DNA of 64,000 bases from Malaya genurostris (GCF_030247185.1 NC_080570.1:7475161-7539160); one strand, 5' to 3'. Numbered from the stretch's first letter, positions 23,258 through 34,324 are shown. Translations and numbers: made by a program. The notes: a model not told the origin generated them from the letters alone.

Positions 23258-24882
23258 TAAGTCCGATACAGACGCTTACACATGCACCATAAAACACACA
23301 CTGCATCTATGACAGACAACATGCCTTCCGACCCCATGGCAACAAAAATCTCAAAGATTGCTAGGATAATCGTTTAAATATTTAGATAAAATACCTCTCT
23401 CTCTGAAGTTGTTGATTTGTTTCGTTTTTTTTATGTAATCACGCAGCCGGGATTCTAGCACTCGGACGACCGACAGCGGGTTCCAGTGCGACGTTTTCTG
23501 CTGCCGATGGAGGGCGGAATCAATCGGATTCGATGCCACACAATCGAACAGTTATATGCTCTAATTCCGGACACTACACATTTGGGATCTGCTTCCTATT
23601 CTTCTTCTATTTCTTCTTGCTACACCAATCAAACCAATGACTTTTCACTGTTACATACTCGGCAAGTGAGCTCGACTCGCAACAAACATCACCAGCGCAC
23701 TCTAAATCATTGCACTTTCCTCCGCCGACACGATTCGATCCGATCCGAAATGGCCCTTTGCTTCTTCCTGATTGATGGGTGGTGGTGGTGGAGGTGGATA
23801 GGAGAAAACCTGGCAAATGGGTTGGGGTTAACAAGGAAACTTACACACCACACCAACCGGGGCGCTGGCGGCGGGATATGCCGCGGAAAGGTTCGATCAC
23901 CTTTGTCTGTCCAAATCTCGTTCGCTTCCGAGGCGCGCACACCGACCGAAACCCAGTCGAAACGTCCGCCGTCGTCGTCGTCGTTTCGAACGCTACCTAA
24001 CTCTCGTTGGCGTGTGTATAATGGCGGTCGACCGCGCTACGTCACCGACTTTCTCCCTCTGTGTCTTACTCTTCCTTTAGATGATTTTTTTTCCTGGCTT
24101 TCCTTCACTGCCCTACCTAACTGGACCTAGAAATCTTCACACCGTAACCGTACTCTCGACCCGGAACGAACCCTTTATCGAGAGACCCCGCGACTAGACT
24201 GGGTTCAAAATTATTCGTGCTCCTGGTGACCCTCGGGTCGCCTCGGTTTTGACCGGAATTTGTGCCCAGAATCGTCACTGTACACACACCCGGTACGGTC
24301 GTTCGGTCGGTCTGCCGGTCAATCTGCCGTGGTAGTTTCAACACCAACTTCACACTCAACAGCAGCTACGGTACTGCTGGTCTCCTCGACGGTACAGTTT
24401 CAGCAACATACACCGGCCTGGTCTGGCCCTGCACCAGTATGCGAAATAAATAAACATTAGAGGCACAAAAGGTTCTCACATCGCCAGCCACACAGAGACA
24501 CAGATTACTACCACCCGTGAAAAAGGCCGCAACCTCCTTTTCCCACTTGGACACAACCTCGCCCGATCCCTTCCTCCTTCTGTTGCTGCTGCTGCTCTGG
24601 CAAAAAGGCGAAAAACGCTCACCAAGACACTGGCGAGATCGAGACTGAAATTTACCAACAAACACAACCAAACCCAACCCGATCTATTTCCCCAGGTAAC
24701 CTCCCAAGACATCCCTCCCCCCGTTGCTCCTTTGTCATACTACTGATTCAGTGACCGAAACCCCTTCCATCGCCGCCGCTGCCACCATCGAAGCATCGAA
24801 AACATCCTTTCCGTCCTTCGTCGTCGGCCGTTCCTTGGCCAACAACAACCGAAAACCAACCAGAAAAAAAAGCATCACTCAC

Positions 24883-24960
24883 CTCCGAAAATGCCGATCG
24901 CTGCTGGTTGTTCCACAGGACGCCGCTTACCGCAGGAAAGGAAGAAAAAAAAGCGTTTGC
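24883..24960 (-). other. Candidate leader-exon 3' end with strong donor
   Basis: The minus strand reads TTTTCGGAG|GTGAGTGATG at 24883, close to the full donor consensus. The 5' limit of the exon is not determinable, so the right coordinate is only indicative. A reading frame across the donor would not be in frame with the Syp ATG, so it would be untranslated. Confidence 0.3.
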
Positions 24961-25700
24961 CCAACGCTTCACTCTTTCACCCTGCTGACAGCAGCTAGAA
25001 TCGTGTTTTCCACACAAAACCAAACCTGCTGCCAGCCCAAAGTCACACGACTACGACACTACGAATCGTGCTGTAGAACATAAAAACCCAAGACATTCAG
25101 TCAGTCAGTCAGTCACCAATACAATCCTGGTTGAGAAACGACGATGGATCCGAGCCGTGGGGGCAACTTGGAAAAGCCACTGTCCAGGGGAAGGGAGGAG
25201 GAAGGTTGGTAGCAACACTAACACCACCATACGCCGCAAAAGCTACCAACCTAGCGAACGGACGAGATTGCGAATTTTATGCTAGTCTTCCCTTCCACCC
25301 CATCGCGCGAACCACGAGCTCACTCACGGACACTCACCGCGCGACGAACGATTGCAAACACACACGCACACAAAGCGGACAGGCGAACATTGGCGGCGGG
25401 GTACTCAGCTACGAAATTGCACAGCACAACGAAGTGACGTTGAAGGATTGCGAAATTCTCGTCGAACGGACGCGATGTGCGAAATAATGCAAATTCGCAT
25501 TTACAGTGTGCTGCTGCTGCTGCCAGTTGCTTGGATCGATCGTTTGCTTGGCGAATAAAAAAAAACACAGAGTGAGAGACGAACCTCGAACGCATCACAG
25601 CAGGCCATGTCTGTGCGATGGGGTGCGTTAGTTGTTTGTGCTGGCGCGCGGTAGGCTATGCGCTACCGGGCGTTTCCATCGAATTAAGGACTTTGGGTTA

Positions 25701-25891
25701 GATGGGTTTTGTTAAATAGAAAAAAATAAAATCTTTTATTCGATGACATGATCCCTCGATTGTTGCAATTCTAAATTGGCGAAGAATAATAAAATGACCC
25801 AATCAGCAGTTATTATTTCACGTAAAACAGTTTTTTTTTGGCGAGTTTGAGATCATGCTTTTGTTGCCTGTACCGTGGATTAAAATATTAA
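25701..25891. other. AT-rich intron DNA
   Basis: Nothing recognised. Confidence 0.4.
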
Positions 25892-26311
25892 CTACACTGC
25901 GAAAAAATTATGAAATTTACAGGTGACACATATCCACATATGACTGAATTCATAAGAACGTAATTCGTAAAACGATTGAATTTCACAAAGATGGTTTAAT
26001 TATGTATCAAATATATCCCGCCCTTCGAGCACGCATGTAAATTTACGTGTTCCAGCACTTAAAACTATATTAGAATGCATGAAATATGTGTCAGATGTCA
26101 GTTTCAGAAGACGAAAATTTACAAGATATTTTCTAGGTGTGTACACACTTAGAAAAATTTACATCTTAATAGATGCACATAAATTTTACGATTTACATAC
26201 TTACATTCACAATTCAAAGCATGAAAAGATAAATCATATCATTAACTTCACAGTTGATTAAGCTGAAGCTTACGTCGATACAGACGCAAAATCTATTTTT
26301 ACATGTTAGTA

Positions 26312-27159
26312 ACACATGGATCAATAAGTTCCGAGATTAACAATGGAAGCAACATTTTTTTTGCAAATTTTTTTTTTATTCATCAACAACAACAGATATT
26401 ACCTTTTAGGGTGATACAATGGTTCCAACGTTTTTTCCAATTTTCCAATACCATGTTTATAAAAAAAATTATCTTTCGCTTCAAAATAAGCTTCAGTTTC
26501 AGCGATGACCTCCTCATTTGAGCCAAATCTTTTTTCCTGGAGCTTTTTTTTAAAAACAGCAAAGAGCCAGTAGTCACTGGGGGCTAAATCTGGCGAGTAT
26601 GGGGGGTGGGGAAGCATATCAAAGCCCAATTCGTTCAATTTCGCCATTGTTTTCATCGACTCGACTCGTTGCTGTTTTTGTTCCATCGAAAGCAATCGCG
26701 GCACCCACTTGGAAAAAAACCTTTTTCATGCTCAATTTTTCGTGAAGGATAGTAAATACACTTCCATATGTATGATATCTGTGTCATCTCAGCAATCTTA
26801 CGGAGCTTCACTTTACGATCTTTCATTATAATTTCTGTCACTTCACTCACATTTTCCGGTGTAACGGCTTCCACAGGTCTACCCGAGCGTTCCGCGTCAT
26901 TTGTGTCGGTACGACCACGTTTAAACTCGGCGAACGACCGACAATGTTTTATCAAAACACAAAACTCGGTTTTTTTCCATTTTTCAAACAAACTACAAAA
27001 CGACTTTACTCCAACCTCGATAACTCAGCTGTTTCTGGTCGGATCGACTTAAAATTTTGACCCGTTTCAAGCAAAGGTTAGTACTCTAGAAAGACGTGGT
27101 TAATGGTTTACTACGAGCGCCATCTCTGCTTTAGTCTCGGGACTTATTGATCTATGTGT
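26312..27159 (-). mobile_element. mariner element, internally deleted, flanked by TA
   Basis: An 848-bp element between TA dinucleotides at 26310-26311 and 27160-27161. The inverted ends are ACACATGGATCAATAAGTTC and, from the other side, ACACATAGATCAATAAGTCC. The family differs from the mariners at 11.4, 40.6 and 57.1 kb. Confidence 0.92.
26399..26991 (-). pseudogene. mariner transposase remnant lacking the central catalytic region
   Basis: The N-terminal part contains KTEFCVLIKH, GRTDTNDAERSGRPVEAVTP and a second-HTH region (KLRKIAEMTQIS), followed by a frame change near the homopolymer at about 26715. The C-terminal part runs WVPRLLSMEQKQQRVE and then immediately SMKTMAKLNELGF, HPPYSPDLAPSDYWLF and SNEEVIAETEAYFEAKD. 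The junction QRVE|SMKT removes about 125 residues that the 57-kb mariner has at this place, including the first (DETW) and second (HQDN) catalytic aspartates. GTCGA repeats lie at the junction, compatible with microhomology-mediated deletion. Not functional. Confidence 0.9.
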
Positions 27160-27246
27160 TAGATGTAATATTGTGTCATCACCAAAGAAATTACGACATG
27201 CTTGAATTTACGTCATGCGTAAATTTCATTTTTTCTAGGAGTGTAG

Positions 27247-27575
27247 ACTAACTTTTTTGTCCTATTTTAACCTAATAATTCAACGAGTGGCACTGAACTT
27301 AAATGAATAAATGATAACAATGTAATGCAATTGAATAACTACCTTGCTAAATCAATGCTTTGGTCATGATAAAAAGAAGATTACTTCTTTAATTTAAACC
27401 TAGTCTACATTTAAATTTATTCGCAAACATTTGTCGGTTGTGGAGAATACCGCAATCTGTATTATGACACTGTGAAGTTTGAAAATGTTCAGTTTCATCT
27501 TCAGAAACTTGTCTTATGCAGCGTTTTTGCTGAAAAAGAGTTAATCTGCGATGATATCAATCAACATATAGGAGA
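27247..27575. other. AT-rich intron DNA, nothing recognised
   Basis: No feature supported. Confidence 0.5.
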
Positions 27576-28600
27576 ATGTTGAAATCATTCACCCTCATTC
27601 TTGTTTACGGCCGTATGCGATACGTTCGAAAGTATGTCAAATTCGTATTACCGTTTACGTTCGAATCAATCACTCTTTCAAACATCGTACATGCATAAGA
27701 ACAACTGAAATCCAACTTTAAACCATCAGTTCTGGTACAGACTTCAGTTGTAATGGAAAATGTTTGATATCGTTTGTTATTTGACTTGTTTTTTTTCGCT
27801 GATTTTGTACCATCATGCTTGCTTACGTCCGTATCGACTATTCGACGAACACATACTTTCGAAAGAAGGCGAACAAAAGCCATTCTTGTTTTCACTCGAA
27901 TGTGTACGAACGCAATTGCTGTGCAGAAGAAGAATCGGTATTGCAGATAGTTTTTTTTGGGAAGTTTCCAAGCATCAAAGAAGTGACGAATGCTAACATA
28001 ATAAATAAATATCGTACTTAAGATCAATTTTATTCAAGTCGGTAAATAAAATTTTGAAATTAAACTGCCCGCAAAGTAAAAAAAAAGCATTGAAAATAGC
28101 ATTTTTCATGCAATTTTGTCATGTTTTCGATAGTCTACATATTTATTACTTTGGAAAAATCATGCATTTAATATAAAAATAATGGTAAAATGGTAAAATT
28201 TGTTGCTTAAAAACGTATGTATTCGAACGCTTGCCAGAAAAAAAACAAGCATTTTACTATGATTGCTATGCTTTCTAAATGTTTTATTCAAAAATCTAAT
28301 TTATCATTCAATTGCAAATCACCTTTACACTCGAAAAGAAATTTGTTGGAAATCGATGGAAATGGGACGAACGATGTTCGTATACACGTATCGTTCGAAA
28401 CTAAACTGGCATACATTCTAGCGTTTCGCATACAGTTAATCAAAAGAATTGGAGCGATTCCATCGTGGCTTAGCATTTTTCTGAAGAAGTTTACTGATAT
28501 TTAAATATTTTGTGGCAAACGAGTCGCGTTCGAATTCAGTCGTGTGAAAATAAGAATAGTTTTTTCGTATTCGTTCGAACGAGAATGAGGGTGATTGTCT
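27576..28600. mobile_element. Possible 1-kb element with inverted CACCCTCATTCT ends
   Basis: The left end carries TTCACCCTCATTCTTGTTTA and the right end, in reverse, ATCACCCTCATTCTCGTTCG. Between them TTCGAA/CGAACG motifs are frequent and short open frames lack any domain. There is no target duplication that I can define. A non-autonomous element is likely but not proven. Confidence 0.4.
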
Positions 28601-28710
28601 CTTTCCTAGTCATATTTAACGGTTTGCTGACAGTATTGGCACGTGGCATGCCAGTTTTCGTAGGTGACCAGCGCTCTACCGGGTCACATTCCGTCGTGAT
28701 CGAAAGTCAC

Positions 28711-28718
28711 ATAAAAGG
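28711..28718 (+). promoter_or_regulatory. TATA-like box before the histone-type stem-loop
   Basis: ATAAAAGG at 28711, with an initiator-like TTCATTAG (A at 28746) about 35 bases downstream. The spacing is normal for a TATA promoter. The downstream unit is described at 28825. Confidence 0.35.
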
Positions 28719-28824
28719 GGATTGATATTATGAACCGTTATTTTCATTAGTGCTCTGCTAATATCCCTCGCATCCTAGCAGAGTGGCATCAACATTGTTA
28801 GACTTTGAAGAAGTTTAATTGATT

Positions 28825-28844
28825 GGTCCTTTTCAGGACCACCA
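28825..28844 (+). terminator. Histone-type 3' stem-loop, no histone ORF nearby
   Basis: GGTCCT-TTTC-AGGACC followed by ACCA fits the metazoan histone mRNA 3' end: a six-pair stem starting GG, a four-base U-rich loop and a trailing ACC. In replication-dependent histone mRNAs this structure binds SLBP and directs cleavage without polyadenylation. No histone coding sequence is recognisable in the preceding 250 bases. A second short hairpin (arms CTCTGCTA 28753-28760 and TAGCAGAG 28776-28783) lies between it and the putative start. It may be a relic of a histone gene whose coding part was deleted, or a chance hairpin. Confidence 0.45.
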
Positions 28845-28849
28845 GATCG

Positions 28850-29550
28850 ATCCTAAAGTTCGATATTTTCTTCCATTGAATTAAACTTATCAGTTACCTT
28901 TTAAATTTTTTTTTTGTTTTCGTTTTTTTTTTCATTTTAAGATAAATAATCTTAATCTAAGAAAATAGGTATAAGTTTTCTAATCAAATTATTTGTTCAT
29001 TTCCTGTTAACTCATCAGTGCATAGCAGTTCAACTTAAACTACCCGACAGAAGTAAAGTTGAACTTTACTCGCGTAACAAGTCAGCAGGCAGAACGAGTT
29101 CACTCTCCGAGTAGATTATTCCACCAAAGCTTACAATAATTGGGACAGGAAATGCTGCCGAATCAAATATTATTGACCAAACGTTTTCATAGACACACGG
29201 GAAGGCATGAGATAGGAACTTGTGAGCACTTAGTTATCTCACCTTTTGAAGATCCGTTGAAGATTTAATATGTTTATGCGTTGAATTGGTGGTTTACCAA
29301 ATCACACGTTAAAGTAAAGGCTTTCAAATCTATTTTGTAGGTCAAAAATTTCAATACGATTGAAGGTCGGTTGACTGAACAGGTCTATTTACAGAAAATC
29401 GGTTCGTTAAGTGGATTATTGTCATTATTGGATCAATTTACCAAATGGATTTCTTTAAATTTCATATTCATTCTCCTCTAATAATCTCTAGTTAGTCTGA
29501 TATCGTAAATAATTTTTCATTATTTCAAATGAAATTTCAGAATAGTGACA
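28850..29550. other. Intron DNA with a copy of the GTGCATAGCAGTTCAA hairpin family
   Basis: At 29010-29075 a CATCAGTGCATAGCAGTTCAA block and a following AGTTGAACTTTACTCG relate to the palindromic family at 29712-30110. The rest is AT-rich without recognised features. Confidence 0.45.
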
Positions 29551-30465
29551 CAGATTTCCGAAGCTACGCGTTTTTACGCGGATTTTTGAAGTTACGCGGT
29601 TTTTTTTACGCGAATTTTTAAAGTTATCCAGTTTTCTTGTTCTGTCTTAAAAATGCATCATACTTCGAGATCCGGTGTTATCCTAATTTTTTTCAAAAAC
29701 ATATTTTTGATCATTTAGGAGTAAGCCAAATTTTGTGCTAGTGCACATAATTGTTTTTATTATTTTTACGATTCGTGTTTGACTTATCAGTGCAGAGCAC
29801 CCGAGTTTAGCACTAAGCAGTTCAATTTGAACTGCTCTGCACTGATGAGTCAAAGACGAAACGTAAAAATAATAAAAACGGTTATGTGCCCTAGCACAAA
29901 ATTTGGCTTACCCCTAAATGACCAAACCTGCATCGGCCAGAAATAGTCGAAAACGCGACATTGCACTCCGTTGCAAAACAAATAGTGTTCTGTAAGTAGC
30001 AGAAACTTTACGTCTGCTTAGCGGTTCAAATTGAACTGCCGAGTTTAGCACTAAGCAGTTCAATTTGAACTGCTCTGCACTGATGAGTCAAAGACGAAAC
30101 GTAAAAATAATATTTTTGATTTTTTTCAAAAACATATTTTTTTAAGTTACCTCCAATCTCGTGGTTTCATGCATGCATTTGGCATTGAAAAAAATTCAAT
30201 TTCGGGAATCTCAAAATTTTTCCAAGTTAAGAGTCGATTTTTTTTCAAAAAAATTTTTTTTACAAGAAAATGTTTTTTTGAGATTACACCAGATCTGGAC
30301 GTTTCATGTATTTCTAAGACATTCGACATCAAGAAAAAATTTCTTTAGTTTTGCGGCTTTTTCCACGCGGTTTTTTTACACGAATTTCCGAAGCTACGCG
30401 TTTTTTTGCGCGTTTTTTTTACGCGGTACGTATCCCTCGCTTGAAAAACCGTAACCTCAGTGTAC
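29551..30465. mobile_element. ACGCGG-rich MITE split by a nested hairpin element
   Basis: The outer parts carry ATTTCCGAAGCTACGCG, GTTTTTTTTACGCG and an end block ACGCGGTACGTATCC...CCTCAGTGT at 30420-30464, as in the copy at 34325-34675. The middle is occupied by the element at 29712-30110. Confidence 0.6.
29712..30110. mobile_element. Nested hairpin element flanked by TATTTTTGAT
   Basis: A 399-base insert flanked by exact direct repeats TATTTTTGAT (29702-29711 and 30111-30120). Its first part is a long imperfect palindrome: AGCCAAATTTTGTGCTAGTG near 29722 is answered by CTAGCACAAAATTTGGCT near 29910, centred on CAGTTCAATTTGAACTG. A 73-base segment starting CGAGTTTAGCACTAAGCAG occurs twice without a mismatch (29802-29874 and 30040-30112). 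Diverged relatives are at 12.7, 29.0, 45.8, 46.3, 46.57 and 61.93 kb. Confidence 0.75.
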
Positions 30466-30700
30466 TCTGGTATATTAAATTGCCTAATGTATGCAATCCG
30501 ATCTTACCACTTGATGTTCAGATTGTATTGGAACTTACTCTGGGCGAAACGAATAAACATAGACAGAAGTGGTTTCTCGATACTTACAGTGAAAACGAAT
30601 GGTTTGTCAGTTCGAATCGGAGCTATTATATTGCTAGAAATAGAACACTGGATGCTTATTTTGTTTTAGATTGGACAATATTTGTATTTGACAATGTGTA
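30466..30700 (+). other. Coding-looking fragment of unknown origin, left of a TIR element
   Basis: A plus-strand frame (GETNKHRQKWFLDTYSENEW, ending near TIFVFDNV) has varied composition, unlike the repeat-derived frames around it. After the 1.1-kb element ends at 31808, another short open frame follows (INRLRSPLKQKVEFHERKV). The two could once have been continuous. I recognise no family, and it may be a fragment of an unidentified mobile element. Confidence 0.25.
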
Positions 30701-31808
30701 GGGGAGACCGGGGCTAGTTGGCCGAACGGCCGGTTGGCAGAGTAGCTTTTCTGAAAAGGCTATTATGCGCAGTGGCGACATCTATAGGAATTTTGGTGGT
30801 CACCCACGTATCGACGTAATTTTAGGTGTTTCTATGTTGTCGTTTGTGAAGGAGCACGTTTTTTTCTTTTTTCAGTACTGGTTAGTAAATTTCTGTTTTT
30901 GTAAAGTAATACCATTGGAACGGGTATTCAAAACTTTACAAAATGGCATATTGGTTTTCATTATAACCTTACTTTTATTATTGTTAATCGTTATTGTTCA
31001 CGAAAACATTAACTGGGGCAGGTTGGCCGAATTTTGTGCGGGGTTGGTTGGCCGAGTTGTAAGTTTAGCTTAGGGTAACGTGCACTTGGAAGATGATTCC
31101 AATATTTCATGAATCAAATGCCATCAAAACATTTATCATTTAGAGTTCCTGACAGGATTTCTCGCAGATTGACCTTACCCCGAGCAAAACTCGTTCATCA
31201 GTATAGTATCTGCTACAGATTTAAGCCATCCTGAAAATAACAGATCTCTTCCCAAGGCAGGTATGCGAACTGATTCGGAGGAGCGTCAAGGTCGTGAATA
31301 GCGAAATGATCCAAAATTTTACCAATTCTCTAATAAAAGTAGCATTGGAGGGGTAAAAAATTAAACCAAGCGTAAGCGCGAACGCTGGTGGAGGAAATGG
31401 TAGAAGGGAAACTGAAAAAGTTCACTAATGCTGCCGAAACTAATTACAGAATAGTTAAAAGACTCAAAAACCAAGAAGGGGAGTTTTTCACGTACTTACA
31501 TAATAAAAATGATGCATACAGACTTTTTTAACTAATGAAAACGTTTATTGAAACAATTGATGTGTTTCACATATTTTTTAAAAACTCGGCCAACCTACCC
31601 CGGCTCTGGGCTTGGTTGCCCGAATTTTTTCTCCGCATTTGATTGGTCATAACTATTTTCCTGATTTTCATACAGGAATAAAAAAAAATCACACATGTGC
31701 ACAAAAGGTGTATCGTCATGACCGACCAAAGTGTTTATCAAAAAGTCCAACCAGAAAGAGTACAGAAATTCCGAAAGAGAAACTCGGCCAACTAGCCCCG
31801 GTCTCCCC
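30701..31808. mobile_element. 1.1-kb TIR element (GGGGAGACCGGGGCTAGTTG ends)
   Basis: The two ends (30701-30725 and 31784-31808) are perfect inverted repeats of at least 24 bases starting GGGGAGACCGGGGCTAGTTG. GTTGGCCGA motifs recur inside near both ends. No transposase reading frame is present, so it is non-autonomous. The superfamily is not determinable from the sequence, and a target duplication is not obvious. Confidence 0.92.
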
Positions 31809-32199
31809 AACTCTATAAATCGGCTGCGAAGTCCGTTGAAACAGAAGGTCGAATTCCACGAAAGGAAAGTGATATCTAGGCTTTTCAACGTGAAATACCT
31901 CGTGTGTACTTAGTTTTAATTATTTCTACTCTTTTCTTTTTTTTGCTTTATTTAAGAGGTTTTCAGCTATAAGCTGGTTCACCTTTGAAAACAATTGCTA
32001 CTGTTACATTTTATACATGTTCCGGAACCTTTCATGGTACTATTGCAAGAGACGAACCCAATACGGAACGGTATGTTTAGTTGGTTGAACATATTTTAAA
32101 TCAATTTACAGTACTAGTTTCAATTTGAAAATAATGTGATTTAGATAGCTTGCAAAATTTAGGATTCGTGGAAAATAAATTTTATGTACTGCCCTGCAC
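31809..32199. other. AT-rich intron DNA, nothing recognised
   Basis: No supported feature apart from the short open frame just right of the element. Confidence 0.5.
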
Positions 32200-33600
32200 T
32201 TCAGTGTGTGCAAAACTTGCACGCATACGCAGACATACAGACATTTAAAAAAATCTCCCCTTAAATTTAACACGTCACCCACGAAAACAAGTCCTAACCG
32301 ATCGAACTCGAATCATGATCGAAACGAACCAACTTCGCGAAGAAGAACACGAAATTCTGGAAACCTAACCCCCAAAATCTCAATCGAATCAGTGATAGTA
32401 CATTCTGTTTTTCCTAAATAGGTGTGTGTGTGTTTGACTTCTAGCTCTGAATTCCGAATTCTTTGCTTAATTGCTTTGCAATTCATAGGAAACCAGCCAG
32501 CCAATCGTTAATTTAAAACGGGGGCTCGTCACCCACTAACCTGCCACGATCCCTTTTTTGATTCGCGATTTGATAGCTGACAATGTCCTTTCGAAATACG
32601 GTTCCAGCCACTGTCATCGGTTCCATAACCCAAAAAATCAGAGTTGACAGAGCCAAATTCCTAGCCGATGTTCGGAGCAGATCGATTCCGTGCACTGCAC
32701 TCTCGGATCCAAACTGACTTGACAGATTGTGGCGGCAGCAGCACATCACCGCCGAAAAATTCAAAAATCACCAACACACTCAAGGCTCGCGAATCTGCGC
32801 TAATGCGATTGCCGTTCGTAGAAAAAAATCGCAAATAATTTGCAATTTTTTTGTCGTCATTCCGTCGCTCTCCGTGGGCCTGTGCGTGCGTGTGTGTGCA
32901 TCTCGCTCTAGCGCTGCCTTTCCCATTCTCTGCTATTCTTCGCGTCACTTCGGTACTGTTGGCATTTTTGCTTCATTATTCCGCGCGAGACAGAAATCCG
33001 GTCGGTCGGTTCCCAAGTGAACCCACGGATCACCAACAACTAAGCACCGGAGGGCAAGGAAAGCAACGGGCACCAATCTCTCTAAATAATGAGGTATAGG
33101 CGCACGTGTGGAAGGGTTTACCAAAATCGAAGTATGAGGTGGAGGGGAGGAGTTTAAGAAGGAAGAAAACGAATAACTCGATAAAGGCAACGTCAAATCG
33201 GTCCAATGGATAGAATCGGAATGGGTGTTGCTCTTATGTAACCGAGATGATTTACGGCTTTCTGCCGTTTTTCCAACGGGACATCACAATCGTGGTCCGA
33301 AAGAGGTTTGAGATTCATGTCAAGTTAAAAATTTGAATGATTGTGATAAAATAATAATGTGATGGTGAATATCCCAGTTCTGTCAATCTGTCAAATCTGT
33401 CAATTGTTTGCTTTGATTTAAATTTTAGACATTTTTTGGTTCAAACCACTCGAGGTCAGTAACGATACTGAACACTCCTGCGGTGAGGTTACAACTACAG
33501 CTGGCTTCACCACTGGAAACTAAGTAACAGGGATCTCATAACGACCAAAACAACACGACCACTTGAGACACTACTGCCGCGACGAGTCCTGTCGGATTTC
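32200..33600. other. GC-richer low-copy island in the Syp first intron
   Basis: About 1.4 kb without dispersed repeats. It contains the best candidate promoter and first exon pair of the intron (32541-32715), and CpG-rich sequence upstream of it in transcript sense (32720-33080). Confidence 0.5.
32541..32715 (-). other. Candidate alternative first exon of Syp with initiator and donor
   Basis: On the minus strand a TCAGTT initiator (A at 32715), the canonical arthropod form, is followed 175 bases later by CGTGGCAG|GTTAGT at 32541. Upstream DNA is CpG-rich and free of repeats, as expected for a promoter. Splicing to the acceptor at 4731 would give an untranslated leader. The exon contains ATGs in short frames that end before or after the junction. 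The call rests on consensus motifs only. An initiator plus a donor can occur by chance in this much DNA. Confidence 0.35.
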
Positions 33601-34019
33601 AATTAGGCAGCTCAAGGATACTCAAGGCCCCGTTCAGTGCGATGCTGTGTGTAGTGTTCGAAAGCACTCGGAATCAGATGCGCTGATCGGTTGGAAGGAT
33701 CTCATGGAATTTGTTTTTGAATTGTGTTTGTTTTCATAGTTCATTGATTGTGAAGAACTATTGGATTAATGCTTGACCAAGGAAGGGACCTTTGGCAGAG
33801 TATTTAAATCCATCCAATCAATCCATTCCCATTTCACGCAATGTCGGTTATAAAGAAATGAAAAGTACATGGGTGGAAGGTTCTTTCTTTAAATACCCAC
33901 CTGAATGTACATGACCGTCACTAAGGCGGGGCTACAGAAAAACAAATCAAATGTTCATGTGCTTGAAAACCTGAACCTGGGTACGGTTAGTTTCGATAGC
34001 CGATAGTTCAGAAACAAAG
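33601..34019. other. Intron DNA, nothing recognised
   Basis: Mixed composition with no supported feature. Confidence 0.45.
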
Positions 34020-34324
34020 ATTTACGGTGAGTTCCAGTAGTACTACTTCCGAAACCGGTATAGCCGATGGAAATTTGTTTGGACATCAACCAAAAAAGGC
34101 CTTATAATTTGAATAGGTTTGAGATCAGTTTTCAAAATATATAACGGTTCAAAATTCGGATTCGGTTCAAAATACAATACCAGTCGATGAGGCCAAAAGG
34201 CATTGGGTTCAAATCATACTTTGTGAAAATCAGTCGCGCCATCTCCGGGAAATTGATATGAATTCCGTTTTGAGGTTTTTCATTACCACATCCGGTGCTT
34301 CCGGAAACGATAATCGAGGACCAT
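34020..34324 (+). repeat. Degenerate 150-bp repeat family, orientation A
   Basis: CCGAAACCGGTATAGCCGATGG and a GTGAAAATCAG...CATCTCCGGGAAATTGA block match the family described at 1400-2370, though diverged. Confidence 0.5.

Larger units (their letters stand above)
21400..25700. other. GC-richer low-copy island in the Syp first intron
   Basis: The largest island, about 4.3 kb, with CGA, CTG and (CAGT)n simple repeats and a G run, but no interspersed repeat copies. Frames up to 214 codons are open on both strands, yet none has recognisable domains, and the overlapping opposite-strand frames point to composition rather than selection. It probably holds regulatory DNA and one or more leader exons. 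See the donor at 24883. Confidence 0.45.
25892..27246. mobile_element. MITE with CTACACT termini, split by a nested mariner
   Basis: The left end reads CTACACTGCGAAAAAATTAT followed by GAAATTTAC. The right end, read in reverse, is CTACACTCCTAGAAAAAATG followed by AAATTTACG. Removing the mariner at 26312-27159 and one TA copy leaves an element of about 505 bp. No transposase is present. The exact target duplication is unclear. Confidence 0.7.

Noticed and set aside
23257..23264. Plus-strand splice donor GGG|GTAAGT
   Set aside because: Created by the end of a G run, with no supporting exon on the plus strand.
22441..24130. Long frames (up to 214 codons) in the 21.4-25.7 kb island
   Set aside because: Several overlap on opposite strands, none has family features, and no plausible exon chain could be built.
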